Notes under the pieces: generated by a model
What the model saw: the letters and a program-made list of their open reading frames with translations, nothing else
The model's database searches: none
Told to the model about the DNA's origin: nothing
Part shown: one piece after another, positions 35,572 through 43,214 of the stretch
Position numbering within the stretch: the first letter of the stretch is position 1
How the letters are laid out: every line of letters starts with the position of its first letter
Translations under genes and position numbers: made by a program
DNA from: Hyphomicrobiales bacterium
GTDB lineage: Bacteria > Pseudomonadota > Alphaproteobacteria > Rhizobiales > Rhizobiaceae
Assembly: GCA_900467745.1 (NCBI GenBank)
Contig: UBQW01000041.1
Location: forward strand, 1-64,000
DNA length: 64,000 bases
Reading direction: 5' to 3'

Positions 35572-36773
35572 GCGGCCTGATCTCCCCAGCGGGCGAAGGG
35601 GTCGGGCATGTCGCGCCATTTGTCTGGCGTGAAGTGCTCGGCGCTGACAAGACATGCGTCGAGACGCGCGCGGATCCAGGCTTCGTCCATCGGGTCGGCG
35701 CCGATGAAGACGATCTCCTGGCGGCGGTCGCCCCAGACGGGGTGCAGATAGGGTCCGATCGCGGTCATGAAGCGCGGATCATCCGGCCAGCGCTCCCTCG
35801 GCACCGCCGACCACCATGTACCCATGCGGCTGGTGCGCAGGATGGCGCCGGCCTGGCTGACCTCGCCGACATGATGTGGCCGGGTGGCGAGCCAGAAGAA
35901 GCCCTTGGCGCGCACCACGCCCGGCCAGGCCGTGTCGAAGAAGCGCTGCAGCTTGGCCGGATCGAAGGGACGCTTCTCGCGATAGACGAAGGAGCGGATG
36001 CCGTATTCCTCGGTTTCCGGCACATGGTCGTTGAAGCCATGCATCTCCTTGTACCAGAGCGGATGGGTCTCGGCCTTGTCGATGTCGAACAGACCGGTTC
36101 CCAGCACCTCCTGCGGCCGAACCTTGCCGAAATCGGCCTCGATCAGCCGGGCATCCGGGTTCAAGCCGACGACGATCTGGCGGGCGGCCTGCAGCTGTTC
36201 TCTGGTGGCGGTGCCGACCTTGTTGAGGATCACGACGTCGGCGAACTCGATCTGCTCGACCAAGAGGTCGATCACCGTTCTGACATCGCCATCGCCCGCC
36301 GTCTCTCCGCGGTCGCCGAGGAAATCGGTCGAGGCGTAATCTGCGAGCAGGCCGGCGGCATCGACGACGGTGACCATGGTGTCGAGCTCGGCGACATCGG
36401 ACAGGCTGAGGCCGTCCTCATCGCGGAACTCGAAGGTGGTGGCGACGGGGAGCGGCTCGGCGATGCCTGTCGATTCGATCAGCAGGTAGTCGAAACGGTT
36501 CTGCTCGGCGAGCTGGCGGACTTCCTTCAGGAGGTCGTCGCGCAGCGTGCAGCAGATGCAGCCGTTGGTCATCTCGACCAAAGCCTCATCCGTGCGCGAC
36601 AGGTTGGCGCCGCCATCGCGCACCAGTGCGGCGTCGATGTTGACCTCGCTCATGTCGTTGACGATGACGGCGACGCGCAGGCCATCGCGGTTCGCCAGTA
36701 TGTGGTTCAGAAGCGTCGTCTTGCCGGCGCCGAGGAAGCCGGAGAGGACGGTGACCGGCAGTTTCCTGTTCAT
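35568..36773 (-). CDS. CobW/COG0523-family GTP-dependent metallochaperone, zinc-related
   Basis: The 401-residue protein has the P-loop GFLGAGKTTLLNHIL (residues 12-26), the metal-binding GCICCTL motif (about residues 71-77), the NKxG-type guanine site VILNKVG and a C-terminal CobW domain. It is not next to cobN, and it sits after znuA with a Zur-box-like site in front. That makes it a candidate zinc-starvation chaperone of the ZigA/YeiR type and not the cobalt CobW. Confidence 0.9.
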   Translation of the reverse strand: MNRKLPVTVLSGFLGAGKTTLLNHILANRDGLRVAVIVNDMSEVNIDAALVRDGGANLSRTDEALVEMTNGCICCTLRDDLLKEVRQLAEQNRFDYLLIESTGIAEPLPVATTFEFRDEDGLSLSDVAELDTMVTVVDAAGLLADYASTDFLGDRGETAGDGDVRTVIDLLVEQIEFADVVILNKVGTATREQLQAARQIVVGLNPDARLIEADFGKVRPQEVLGTGLFDIDKAETHPLWYKEMHGFNDHVPETEEYGIRSFVYREKRPFDPAKLQRFFDTAWPGVVRAKGFFWLATRPHHVGEVSQAGAILRTSRMGTWWSAVPRERWPDDPRFMTAIGPYLHPVWGDRRQEIVFIGADPMDEAWIRARLDACLVSAEHFTPDKWRDMPDPFARWGDQAA

Positions 36774-36787
36774 TGCGATCTCCAGTT

Positions 36788-36806
36788 AATGTTATAATAT
36801 CACATT
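36788..36806 (-). promoter_or_regulatory. Zur-box-like operator before the COG0523 gene
   Basis: AATGTTATAATATCACATT has eight-base arms with one mismatch. It shares the GTTAT-N3-AT core with the two sites in the znuA/znuC promoter region. It lies 15 bp upstream of the GTPase start. Confidence 0.75.
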
Positions 36807-36813
36807 GATTGAT

Positions 36814-36848
36814 CTGAAAAAGGCGGACTGTGCCGCCCGCCTTTTCAG
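36814..36848 (-). terminator. Terminator after znuA
   Basis: On the reverse strand GGCGG and CCGCC with flanking CTGAAAA and TTTTTCAG form a hairpin with a T-tract 18 bp after the znuA stop. It separates znuA from the COG0523 gene, which then has its own Zur-type promoter. Confidence 0.75.
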
Positions 36849-36866
36849 TCTGCGGTGGGGCCGGTC

Positions 36867-37940
36867 TCAGCTTTCGCGCGACAGGCAGTCCTTAAGATTG
36901 TTGGCGATCCCGCGCATCAGCGTAAAATAGAGATCCGGGCCAGCATCGAGCGTTGCGGCTTCGGGATCGAGTACGCCGGCCTTGGCCTTGGTGCCCTCGA
37001 GCACGACGTCGACAAGGCGCGGCTGGAACTGCGGCTCGGCGAAGACGCAGGTTGCGCCAAGGTCCGCCACCTTCTTGTGGATCTCGGCGATCCGCTCGGC
37101 GCCGGGGATGGTTTCCGGGCTGACGGTGATGGAGCCGGCGACGCGCACATGATAGCGGTTTTCGAAGTACTGGTAGGCGTCGTGGAAGACGATGAAGGGC
37201 TTGTCCTTGACCGGTGACACGATGCCGGCGATTTCCTTGTCGAGCGCATCGAGCTTTGTGTTCAGCGCCTCGGCATTGGCCTGGTAGGCAAGGGCGTTGG
37301 CGGGGTCGGCGGCCACCAGCGTGGTGGTGATCTCGGCGGCCATGGCCTTGGCGTTCATCGGGTCGAGCCAGAGGTGGGTGTCGAATGCGCCGTGGTTGTG
37401 GTCATGGTCACCATGAGCGTGGTCATGATCGCCATGCCCGTGGGAATCGTGATCGTGTGCTTCGGCCACGTGGCTGTGCTCGCCGGCCTTTTCGGCATGA
37501 TCGTGGCCATGGTCATGTGCGTCGCCGTCATGATCCTCGTCGCCATGGTCGTGGGCCTCGAAGGCGCCGCCCTCGCGGAATTTGAGCTTGGTCAGGCCCG
37601 GCGCCTTGTCGAGTTCTGCGACGCTGGCATCCTCTCCGAGCGCTTCCAGCGGCTTTTCCAAGAAGGCTTCCATGCCGGGGCCGACCCAGAAGACCACCTT
37701 GGCATCCTGCAGCGCCTTGGCGTTTGAGGGCTTCATCGAATAGGTGTGCGGGGAAGCGGCGCCATCGACGATCAGCTCCGGCGTGCCGACGCCCTGCATG
37801 ATGGCAGAGACAAGCGAATGCACCGGCTTGATCGAGGTGACGACGACGGGAGCGTCAGCGCCATGGGCCGTGCCGGCAAGGAGGAAGGCCGGGAGTGCGA
37901 GGCCTTGTAGCGCCAGGGAAAGGCCGGTCGCGAGTTTCAT
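36867..37940 (-). CDS. znuA: Zinc ABC transporter, periplasmic binding protein ZnuA
   Basis: ZnuA captures zinc in the periplasm for import by ZnuBC. The 357-residue protein has a signal peptide (about residues 1-27), the zinc ligands in SIKPVHSL, DTHLWLDP, FHDAYQYF and the C-terminal half. A long His/Asp-rich loop sits between residues of about 130 and 190, typical of zinc rather than manganese binding proteins. The ATG at 37940 follows CGGAG; two ATGs just upstream are alternatives. It is divergent from znuC. Confidence 0.95.
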   Translation of the reverse strand: MKLATGLSLALQGLALPAFLLAGTAHGADAPVVVTSIKPVHSLVSAIMQGVGTPELIVDGAASPHTYSMKPSNAKALQDAKVVFWVGPGMEAFLEKPLEALGEDASVAELDKAPGLTKLKFREGGAFEAHDHGDEDHDGDAHDHGHDHAEKAGEHSHVAEAHDHDSHGHGDHDHAHGDHDHNHGAFDTHLWLDPMNAKAMAAEITTTLVAADPANALAYQANAEALNTKLDALDKEIAGIVSPVKDKPFIVFHDAYQYFENRYHVRVAGSITVSPETIPGAERIAEIHKKVADLGATCVFAEPQFQPRLVDVVLEGTKAKAGVLDPEAATLDAGPDLYFTLMRGIANNLKDCLSRES

Positions 37941-37970
37941 GTGCATGCTCCGCTCGAATTGCATAGGTAA

Positions 37971-37985
37971 TGTTATTACATCAAT
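37971..37985. promoter_or_regulatory. Zur-box-like site 1 in the znuA/znuC divergent promoter
   Basis: TGTTATTACATCAAT matches the site before the COG0523 gene in the TGTTAT-N3-ATCA core. It lies 31 bp from the znuA start. A short palindrome GTAATGTTATTAC overlaps its left side. Confidence 0.65.
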
Positions 37986-37987
37986 TG

Positions 37988-38002
37988 CGTTATGCTATAA
38001 CG
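37988..38002. promoter_or_regulatory. Zur-box-like site 2 in the znuA/znuC divergent promoter
   Basis: CGTTATGCTATAACG is a perfect palindrome with six-base arms and a three-base centre. Its centre is 17 bp from site 1, allowing two Zur dimers to cover both promoters. Confidence 0.75.
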
Positions 38003-38038
38003 TGTGCGATAGCAGGGCGCAACAGCACTTTCGGAAAA

Positions 38039-39019
38039 ATGATGCCATTACCCGCAAATTCCGAGGCGAGGCCGCTCGTCTCGCTTTCCAATGTCGGTGT
38101 CCGCAGAAACGGCCGCTGGCTGGTTCGCGGCGTCGATTTTTCCGTCTCGCGCGGCGAGATCGTGACGCTGATCGGCCCCAACGGTTCCGGCAAATCGACG
38201 ACGGTGAAGACGGCGATCGGCGTGATGAAGGCCGACGAGGGCAAGGTGACGCGCGCCTCCGGCCTGAAGGTCGGCTATGTCCCGCAGAAGCTCGCCATCG
38301 ACTGGACGCTGCCGCTCACCGTGCGCCGGCTGATGACGCTGACGGGGCCGCTTTCGGCAAGCGACATGAACGAGGCGCTCGATGCCGTCGGTCTCTCGCA
38401 CATGATCAATGCCGAGGTGCAGCATCTTTCCGGCGGCGAATTCCAGCGGGCGCTGATGGCCCGCGCCATTGCCCGCAAGCCCGATCTGCTCGTTCTTGAT
38501 GAGCCGGTGCAGGGCGTCGATTTCTCCGGCGAGATCGCGATCTACGAGCTGATCAAGACGATCCGCAACACGACGGGATGCGGCATCCTGCTGATTTCGC
38601 ACGACTTGCATGTCGTCATGGCGGCGACCGATACCGTGATATGCCTCAACGGCCATGTCTGCTGCCGGGGTACGCCGCAGGCGGTGACGCAGAGTGCCGA
38701 ATATGTGCGCCTGTTCGGCAGCCGCGCGGCGCAGTCGCTTGCCGTCTATAGTCACGATCACGATCATACACATCTCCCCGATGGCCGCGTTTTGCATGCG
38801 GATGGCTCGGTGACGGACCATTGCCACCCTGAGGATGGCCATCACCACGGCCACGATCATGCCCACCATGATCATTCCGGGCACTCTCATGACCATGCGC
38901 ATCATGACCACGGGCATGCTGGCCATGACCACGGACATGCGAGCCATGACCACGCCCATCATCATACGGCCGATGACGGGCACGGGCACAAGCATCCGGC
39001 GGGAGAGCGCCATGTTTGA
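38039..39019 (+). CDS. znuC: Zinc ABC transporter, ATP-binding protein ZnuC with a histidine-rich tail
   Basis: The ATPase domain (about residues 15-235) has Walker A GPNGSGKST, the signature LSGGEFQRALMARAIAR, Walker B LLVLDEPVQGVD and the switch His in ISHD. After it comes an unusual tail, about residues 240-326, with roughly 34 histidines, mostly in HDH and HxH repeats. Common ZnuC proteins lack or have only a short form of this. The start is taken at 38039; an ATG follows directly at 38042. The stop overlaps znuB by eight bases. Confidence 0.94.
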   Translation: MMPLPANSEARPLVSLSNVGVRRNGRWLVRGVDFSVSRGEIVTLIGPNGSGKSTTVKTAIGVMKADEGKVTRASGLKVGYVPQKLAIDWTLPLTVRRLMTLTGPLSASDMNEALDAVGLSHMINAEVQHLSGGEFQRALMARAIARKPDLLVLDEPVQGVDFSGEIAIYELIKTIRNTTGCGILLISHDLHVVMAATDTVICLNGHVCCRGTPQAVTQSAEYVRLFGSRAAQSLAVYSHDHDHTHLPDGRVLHADGSVTDHCHPEDGHHHGHDHAHHDHSGHSHDHAHHDHGHAGHDHGHASHDHAHHHTADDGHGHKHPAGERHV

Positions 39020-39830
39020 CGATTTCTTCGTCCGCGCCATCATTGCCGGAGTCGGCCTGGCGCTGACCACGGGGCCGCTCGGCTGCTTCATCATCTGGCG
39101 GCGCATGGCCTATTTCGGCGACACGATCTCGCATTCGGCGCTGCTCGGCGTAGCTTTGTCGCTGCTCATGCAGTTCAACCTGACGCTCTCGGTCTTCGTG
39201 GTTGCAGCGGCCGTCTCGATCCTGCTGCTCTTGCTGCAGAAGCGGCAGGCTCTCTCGGCCGATGCGTTGCTCGGCATTCTCTCGCATGCGACGCTGGCGA
39301 TCGGGCTGGTCATGGTCGCCTTCATGACCTGGGTGCGCATCGACCTCATCGCCTTCCTGTTCGGCGATATCCTCGCGGTTTCCAAGGCCGATATCGCCTT
39401 CATCTGGGGCGGCGGTATTCTGGTGCTCGCTGCGATCGCCTGGCTGTGGCGGCCGCTACTTGCCTCGACCGTCAATCCCGAGCTTGCCGAGGCCGAAGGG
39501 CTGAAGCCGGAGCGGGCGCGGCTGTTCTTCATGCTGTTGATGGCCGTCGTTATCGCCATCGCCATGAAGATCGTCGGCATCATGCTGATCACCTCGCTGC
39601 TGATCATTCCGGCCGCCGCTGCCCGGCGCTTTTCGTCGACGCCCGAGATCATGGCGGTGCTCGCCTCGCTGATCGGGGCGGTTGCCGTGGTCGGCGGGCT
39701 GTTCGGTTCGCTCACCTACGACACGCCGTCGGGCCCGTCGATCGTGGTCGCGGCTCTCATTCTCTTCATTCTCAGCCTGCTGCCCAAATTCGGGCGTGGC
39801 CAGGCCGCCACGGAAGGACAAGGCTCATGA
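39012..39830 (+). CDS. znuB: Zinc ABC transporter, permease ZnuB
   Basis: The 272-residue inner-membrane protein belongs to the ABC-3 family: eight or so helices, WRRMAYFGDTISHSALLGVAL near the N-terminus, ALLGILSHATLAIGLV, and MKIVGIMLITSLLIIPAAAAR. It forms the zinc channel with ZnuC. The ATG at 39012 lies within the end of znuC; the gene overlaps zur by four bases. Confidence 0.95.
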   Translation: MFDDFFVRAIIAGVGLALTTGPLGCFIIWRRMAYFGDTISHSALLGVALSLLMQFNLTLSVFVVAAAVSILLLLLQKRQALSADALLGILSHATLAIGLVMVAFMTWVRIDLIAFLFGDILAVSKADIAFIWGGGILVLAAIAWLWRPLLASTVNPELAEAEGLKPERARLFFMLLMAVVIAIAMKIVGIMLITSLLIIPAAAARRFSSTPEIMAVLASLIGAVAVVGGLFGSLTYDTPSGPSIVVAALILFILSLLPKFGRGQAATEGQGS

Positions 39831-40225
39831 GCGCACCCGCATTGACCAAGAACCAGGCGCTTGTCTTCGACGTTCTCGAAAAGGCCGACGGCCCACTCAG
39901 CGCCTACACCATTCTCGACAAGCTGCGCGACCACGGTTTTCGCGCGCCGCTGCAGGTCTACCGGGCGCTGGAGAAGCTGCTGGAATACGGCGTCGTGCAC
40001 CGGCTCGAGAGCATCAACTCCTTCGTTGCCTGCGCGCATCCCGGCGAGAATTGCCACAGCCACGGCATCGTCGCCTTCGCCATCTGCGAGAGCTGCGGCC
40101 AGGTGATGGAGTTCCACGACCACGAAGTTGACCACCGCCTGATGGACTGGACCAAGTCCAAGAAGTTCAAGGCCGAGAAGACGACGATCGAGATCCGCGG
40201 GCTTTGCGAGGCCTGTGCGGCGTAA
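39827..40225 (+). CDS. zur: Zinc uptake regulator Zur (Fur family)
   Basis: The 132-residue repressor has the Fur-type winged helix (LSAYTILDKLRDHGFRAPLQVYRALEKLLEYGVVHRLES). A zinc-binding region follows, with CAHPGENCHSHGIVAFAICESCGQVMEFHDHEV and the C-terminal CEAC. The cysteine pairs CxxC and His cluster match Zur and not Fur or Mur. It is cotranscribed with znuC and znuB and probably represses all three transcription units with Zur-box-like sites. Confidence 0.94.
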   Translation: MSAPALTKNQALVFDVLEKADGPLSAYTILDKLRDHGFRAPLQVYRALEKLLEYGVVHRLESINSFVACAHPGENCHSHGIVAFAICESCGQVMEFHDHEVDHRLMDWTKSKKFKAEKTTIEIRGLCEACAA

Positions 40226-40756
40226 TCAATCCAGCCGCTTCAGATCGCGCGCGAAACGCTGCCAGTTGGCGACGTATTTTTCCGCCGAGCGCCTCAGCCC
40301 TTCGATCGCCTTGTCGTCGAGGGTGCGGATGGCGCGGGCGGGGGAGCCGACGATCAGGGAGTTGTCGGGGAATTCCTTGCCTTCCGTCACCAGCGCATTG
40401 GCGCCGACGAGGCAGTTGTTGCCGATCTTCGCGCCGTTCAGCACCGTGGCGCCCATGCCAACAAGCGAATTGTTTCCGATCACGCAGCCGTGGACAATCG
40501 CATGATGACCGATGGTGCAGCCTTCGCCGATCGTGACGGGATAGCCGGGATCGGTATGCAGCATCGCGCCTTCCTGGATGTTCGTCGCCGCGCCGACCGT
40601 AATCGGCTCGTTGTCGCCGCGCAGCACTGCGCCGAACCAGACGCCGACGTCACTTCCGAGCGTGACCCTGCCGATCACATGCGCATCGGGCGCGATCCAG
40701 TACGTGCCTGATGGCGGCAGATCCGGTTCGTGGCCCGAGAGCGCGTAGATCGGCAT
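40226..40756 (-). CDS. Gamma-carbonic anhydrase family (hexapeptide) protein
   Basis: The 176-residue left-handed beta-helix protein has hexapeptide repeats and the metal-ligand His residues in HTDPGYPVTIGEGCTIGHHAIVHGC. The family includes YrdA, PaaY and CaiE-like proteins, many without proven anhydrase activity. Its stop directly follows the convergent zur stop. Confidence 0.9.
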   Translation of the reverse strand: MPIYALSGHEPDLPPSGTYWIAPDAHVIGRVTLGSDVGVWFGAVLRGDNEPITVGAATNIQEGAMLHTDPGYPVTIGEGCTIGHHAIVHGCVIGNNSLVGMGATVLNGAKIGNNCLVGANALVTEGKEFPDNSLIVGSPARAIRTLDDKAIEGLRRSAEKYVANWQRFARDLKRLD

Positions 40757-40792
40757 GGTCGTTTCTCCCTTCAGAACGTTTCTGGAATTGTT

Positions 40793-41506
40793 CTAGGCGA
40801 CGTCGATCGACAGCTTGGCGACACCGTCAATGCCGCAATCGATATGGTCGCCGCGCTTGACGGCATCGACGCCAGCAGGCGTGCCGGTCATGATCACGTC
40901 GCCGGGGGCGAGTTCGAACAGCTTCGAGAGTTCGGCGATGATTTCAGGCACCTTCCAGATCATCTGGTTGAGATCGCCATCCTGCACGCGCTTGCCGTTC
41001 AGATCGAGCCAGACGCGGCCGGCATCGGGATGGCCGAGCTTTGCCGCCGGGACGATCGCGGAGACGGGAGCGGAATGTTCGAAGGCTTTCGCCAGCTCCC
41101 ACGGGCGGCCGAGCTTCTTGGCTTCGGCCTGCAGGTCGCGGCGGGTGAAATCGATGCCGACGCCATAGCCGTAGACGCAATCGAGCGCGTTTTCGAGCGC
41201 GATATCCTTGCCGCCCGATTTCAGCGCAAGCACGCATTCGACCTCGAAATGCACGTCGTTCGATAGCGGCGGGTAGGGGAAGTCCTTGCCGTCGGCGAGC
41301 AGATTGTCGGCGTTCTTCTGGAAGAAGAAGGGCGGCTCGCGGCTCGGATCATGGCCCATCTCGATGGCATGGTCGGCATAGTTGCGGCCGACGCAATAGA
41401 CGCGACGCACCGGAAAGCGATCGGTGGTGCCTTCGACGGGGAGGAGGACGGGCGCTGGAAGTGGAATGACGGTGCCGGCGGCCGGGGCGGAAGAGGAGGT
41501 GGACAT
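40793..41506 (-). CDS. Fumarylacetoacetate hydrolase (FAH) family protein
   Basis: The 237-residue protein has the FAH fold features: VYCVGRNYADHAIEMGHDPSREPPFFFQKNADNLL, the metal ligands in HFEVECVLALKSGG, and MTGTPAGVDAVKRGD near the C-terminus. Members hydrolyse or decarboxylate acylpyruvates and other dicarbonyls. The ATG at 41506 gives a usual length; in-frame starts up to 41677 would add an unlikely tail reaching the divergent dusA. Confidence 0.88.
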   Translation of the reverse strand: MSTSSSAPAAGTVIPLPAPVLLPVEGTTDRFPVRRVYCVGRNYADHAIEMGHDPSREPPFFFQKNADNLLADGKDFPYPPLSNDVHFEVECVLALKSGGKDIALENALDCVYGYGVGIDFTRRDLQAEAKKLGRPWELAKAFEHSAPVSAIVPAAKLGHPDAGRVWLDLNGKRVQDGDLNQMIWKVPEIIAELSKLFELAPGDVIMTGTPAGVDAVKRGDHIDCGIDGVAKLSIDVA

Positions 41507-41667
41507 GGACGGGGATGCTCTTGCTGTTTTCGTGAGTCCGGCCATCTTAGCCGCAAAATTGAAGCTGGGGGAAGCGTGGAAGAGGGTCTCGCGGTACGCC
41601 TGTTCCGGCATTGCTGCCCTGCGCGGGGAAACTGGCGTTTTCGCGCGCTTTGCGCTATTAGCGCGGC

Positions 41668-42699
41668 ATGACACCATCGCATTTCTACAAACAGGCGCTC
41701 GAAACGAAGCGGCCGGTCTTCGCCGTTGCGCCGATGATCGACTGGACCGATAGGCATTGCCGTTATTTCCATCGACAGATCAGTCGTAACGCGCTGCTCT
41801 ACACGGAAATGGTCGTGGCCGACGCCATCATCCATGGGCCGCGCGAGCGGTTGCTGTCCTTCGACGCCGCGGAGCATCCGGTGGCGTTGCAGCTTGGCGG
41901 GTCTGATCCGGACAAGCTGGTCAAGGCGGTGGAGATCGCGGCGCCTTACGGCTACGACGAGATCAACCTCAATGTCGGCTGTCCCTCGGATCGGGTGCAA
42001 TCGGGCACGTTCGGGGCCTGCCTGATGCTGACGCCGGATGTGGTCGCGGATTGCATCCGGGCGATGAAGAAGGTCTCTTCCGTGCCGGTTACCGTGAAGT
42101 GCCGGATCGGGGTGGACGAGCAGGAGCCGGAGAAGGCGCTGCCTGAACTCCTCGACCGGGTGCTCGATGCCGGCGCCGACGCGATCTGGATTCATGCCCG
42201 CAAGGCCTGGCTGAAGGGCTTGTCGCCGAAGGAAAACCGCGAGATCCCGCCGCTCGACTACGACATCGTCTACCGCACCAAGCAGGCGCGGCCGGATGTG
42301 TTCATCGGCATCAATGGCGGCATCCAGACGCTGGATCAGGCCGAAGAACATCTGCGGCATGTCGATGGCGTGATGCTCGGGCGGGCGGCCTATCAGAATG
42401 CGGGCGTACTTGCCGATGTCGATCACCGCTTCTTCGAGGCGGAGGCTCAGGCCTTCGACTGGGAGCTTCTGCGCGACCGGATGATGGATTACGCGGCGCG
42501 GCACATTGCCGATGGCGGGCGGCTGCAGCAGGTGGCGCGGCATATGGTGGGGCTGTTCACCGGCCTGCCGGGCGCGCGGCGGTATCGGCAGATTCTGTCC
42601 ACCGATGCGGTGAAGGCTGGGGCCGGGCCAGAGGTGATTGCGGCGGCTTTCGCGGCGGTGGATTTTTCCGGTGTGGTGGAGGATGCGGTCAGCGCTTGA
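41668..42699 (+). CDS. dusA: tRNA-dihydrouridine(20/20a) synthase DusA
   Basis: DusA reduces uridines 20 and 20a in the tRNA D-loop using FMN and NADPH. The 343-residue protein begins with APMIDWTDRHCRYFHR and has the catalytic Cys region NLNVGCPSDRVQSGTFGACLM, GVDEQE and the GINGGIQTLDQA motif. These are the DusA pattern and not DusB or DusC. It is divergent from the FAH gene. Confidence 0.95.
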   Translation: MTPSHFYKQALETKRPVFAVAPMIDWTDRHCRYFHRQISRNALLYTEMVVADAIIHGPRERLLSFDAAEHPVALQLGGSDPDKLVKAVEIAAPYGYDEINLNVGCPSDRVQSGTFGACLMLTPDVVADCIRAMKKVSSVPVTVKCRIGVDEQEPEKALPELLDRVLDAGADAIWIHARKAWLKGLSPKENREIPPLDYDIVYRTKQARPDVFIGINGGIQTLDQAEEHLRHVDGVMLGRAAYQNAGVLADVDHRFFEAEAQAFDWELLRDRMMDYAARHIADGGRLQQVARHMVGLFTGLPGARRYRQILSTDAVKAGAGPEVIAAAFAAVDFSGVVEDAVSA

Positions 42700-43214
42700 G
42701 GGGGGAGGCACGACGTCTCCACGGCACACCAAAAACCCCACGCCGCCCGAAAGCCCGTGTTTCCACCATTCCAAACTTCGTTCGGACGGGGCGCTGGAAA
42801 TCACCTCGATTGAGTAAATAAGATATGGCGCTTCCCAGCGCCCCGTTCGGCGGTTTTTGTCCGTGACTTCGATCTCTCTGCCTTCTCGCCTAACTTCGCG
42901 GCGAGACCATGTGTGCCTCACAGGCACGTCCGGGCTCAACTCGGCCCCTCTTGCGAGGGAAACCGCCGTCACCGGAGGGAGATCATTTTCCGCGAACCCG
43001 GACCGTGAGGTTTTGCGTCCTACCCTCACGCTCCGCGCCGATCCCGCCTCGCCGGCACGCCTGCCGGTGTATCCAATGACGGGACGCCGACAGTGTAGGG
43101 CGGGGTTTCGGGGCGGGGAAAATTGTGGTTGTGATTTTTCGTGAATTGCTGATGTGCAAGCTACATCATGCCGACAGAGCGGCGGTCACGCCGCCGCCCT
43201 TGACCGACACCCCC
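42700..43214. other. Structured intergenic region after dusA
   Basis: The 515 bp hold no firm gene but an unusual density of hairpins: 42783-42850, GTGCCT/AGGCAC near 42912-42926, CCTC/GAGG, GTGAGG/CCTCAC, CCGGCA/TGCCGG near 43049-43064 and a GC-rich hairpin near 43178-43198. A reverse-strand open frame across 42710-43029 reads APYLIYSIEVISSAPSERSL and SLEWWKHGLSGGVGFLVCRG, which does not look like random shadow sequence. It could be a non-coding RNA, a mosaic repeat or a small gene. Confidence 0.45.
42783..42850 (+). terminator. Long stem-loop with T-tract after dusA
   Basis: CGGACGGGGCGCTGG-AA (42783-42799) pairs with TTCCCAGCGCCCCGTTCG (42832-42849) almost completely, followed by GCGGTTTTTG. 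A 32-base loop makes it larger than a common terminator. Confidence 0.6.

Noticed and set aside
41221..43029. Long reverse-strand open frame of 602 codons
   Set aside because: Most of it is antisense to dusA, with composition of a high-GC shadow frame. Only its first part, over the intergenic region, was kept as a point of interest.
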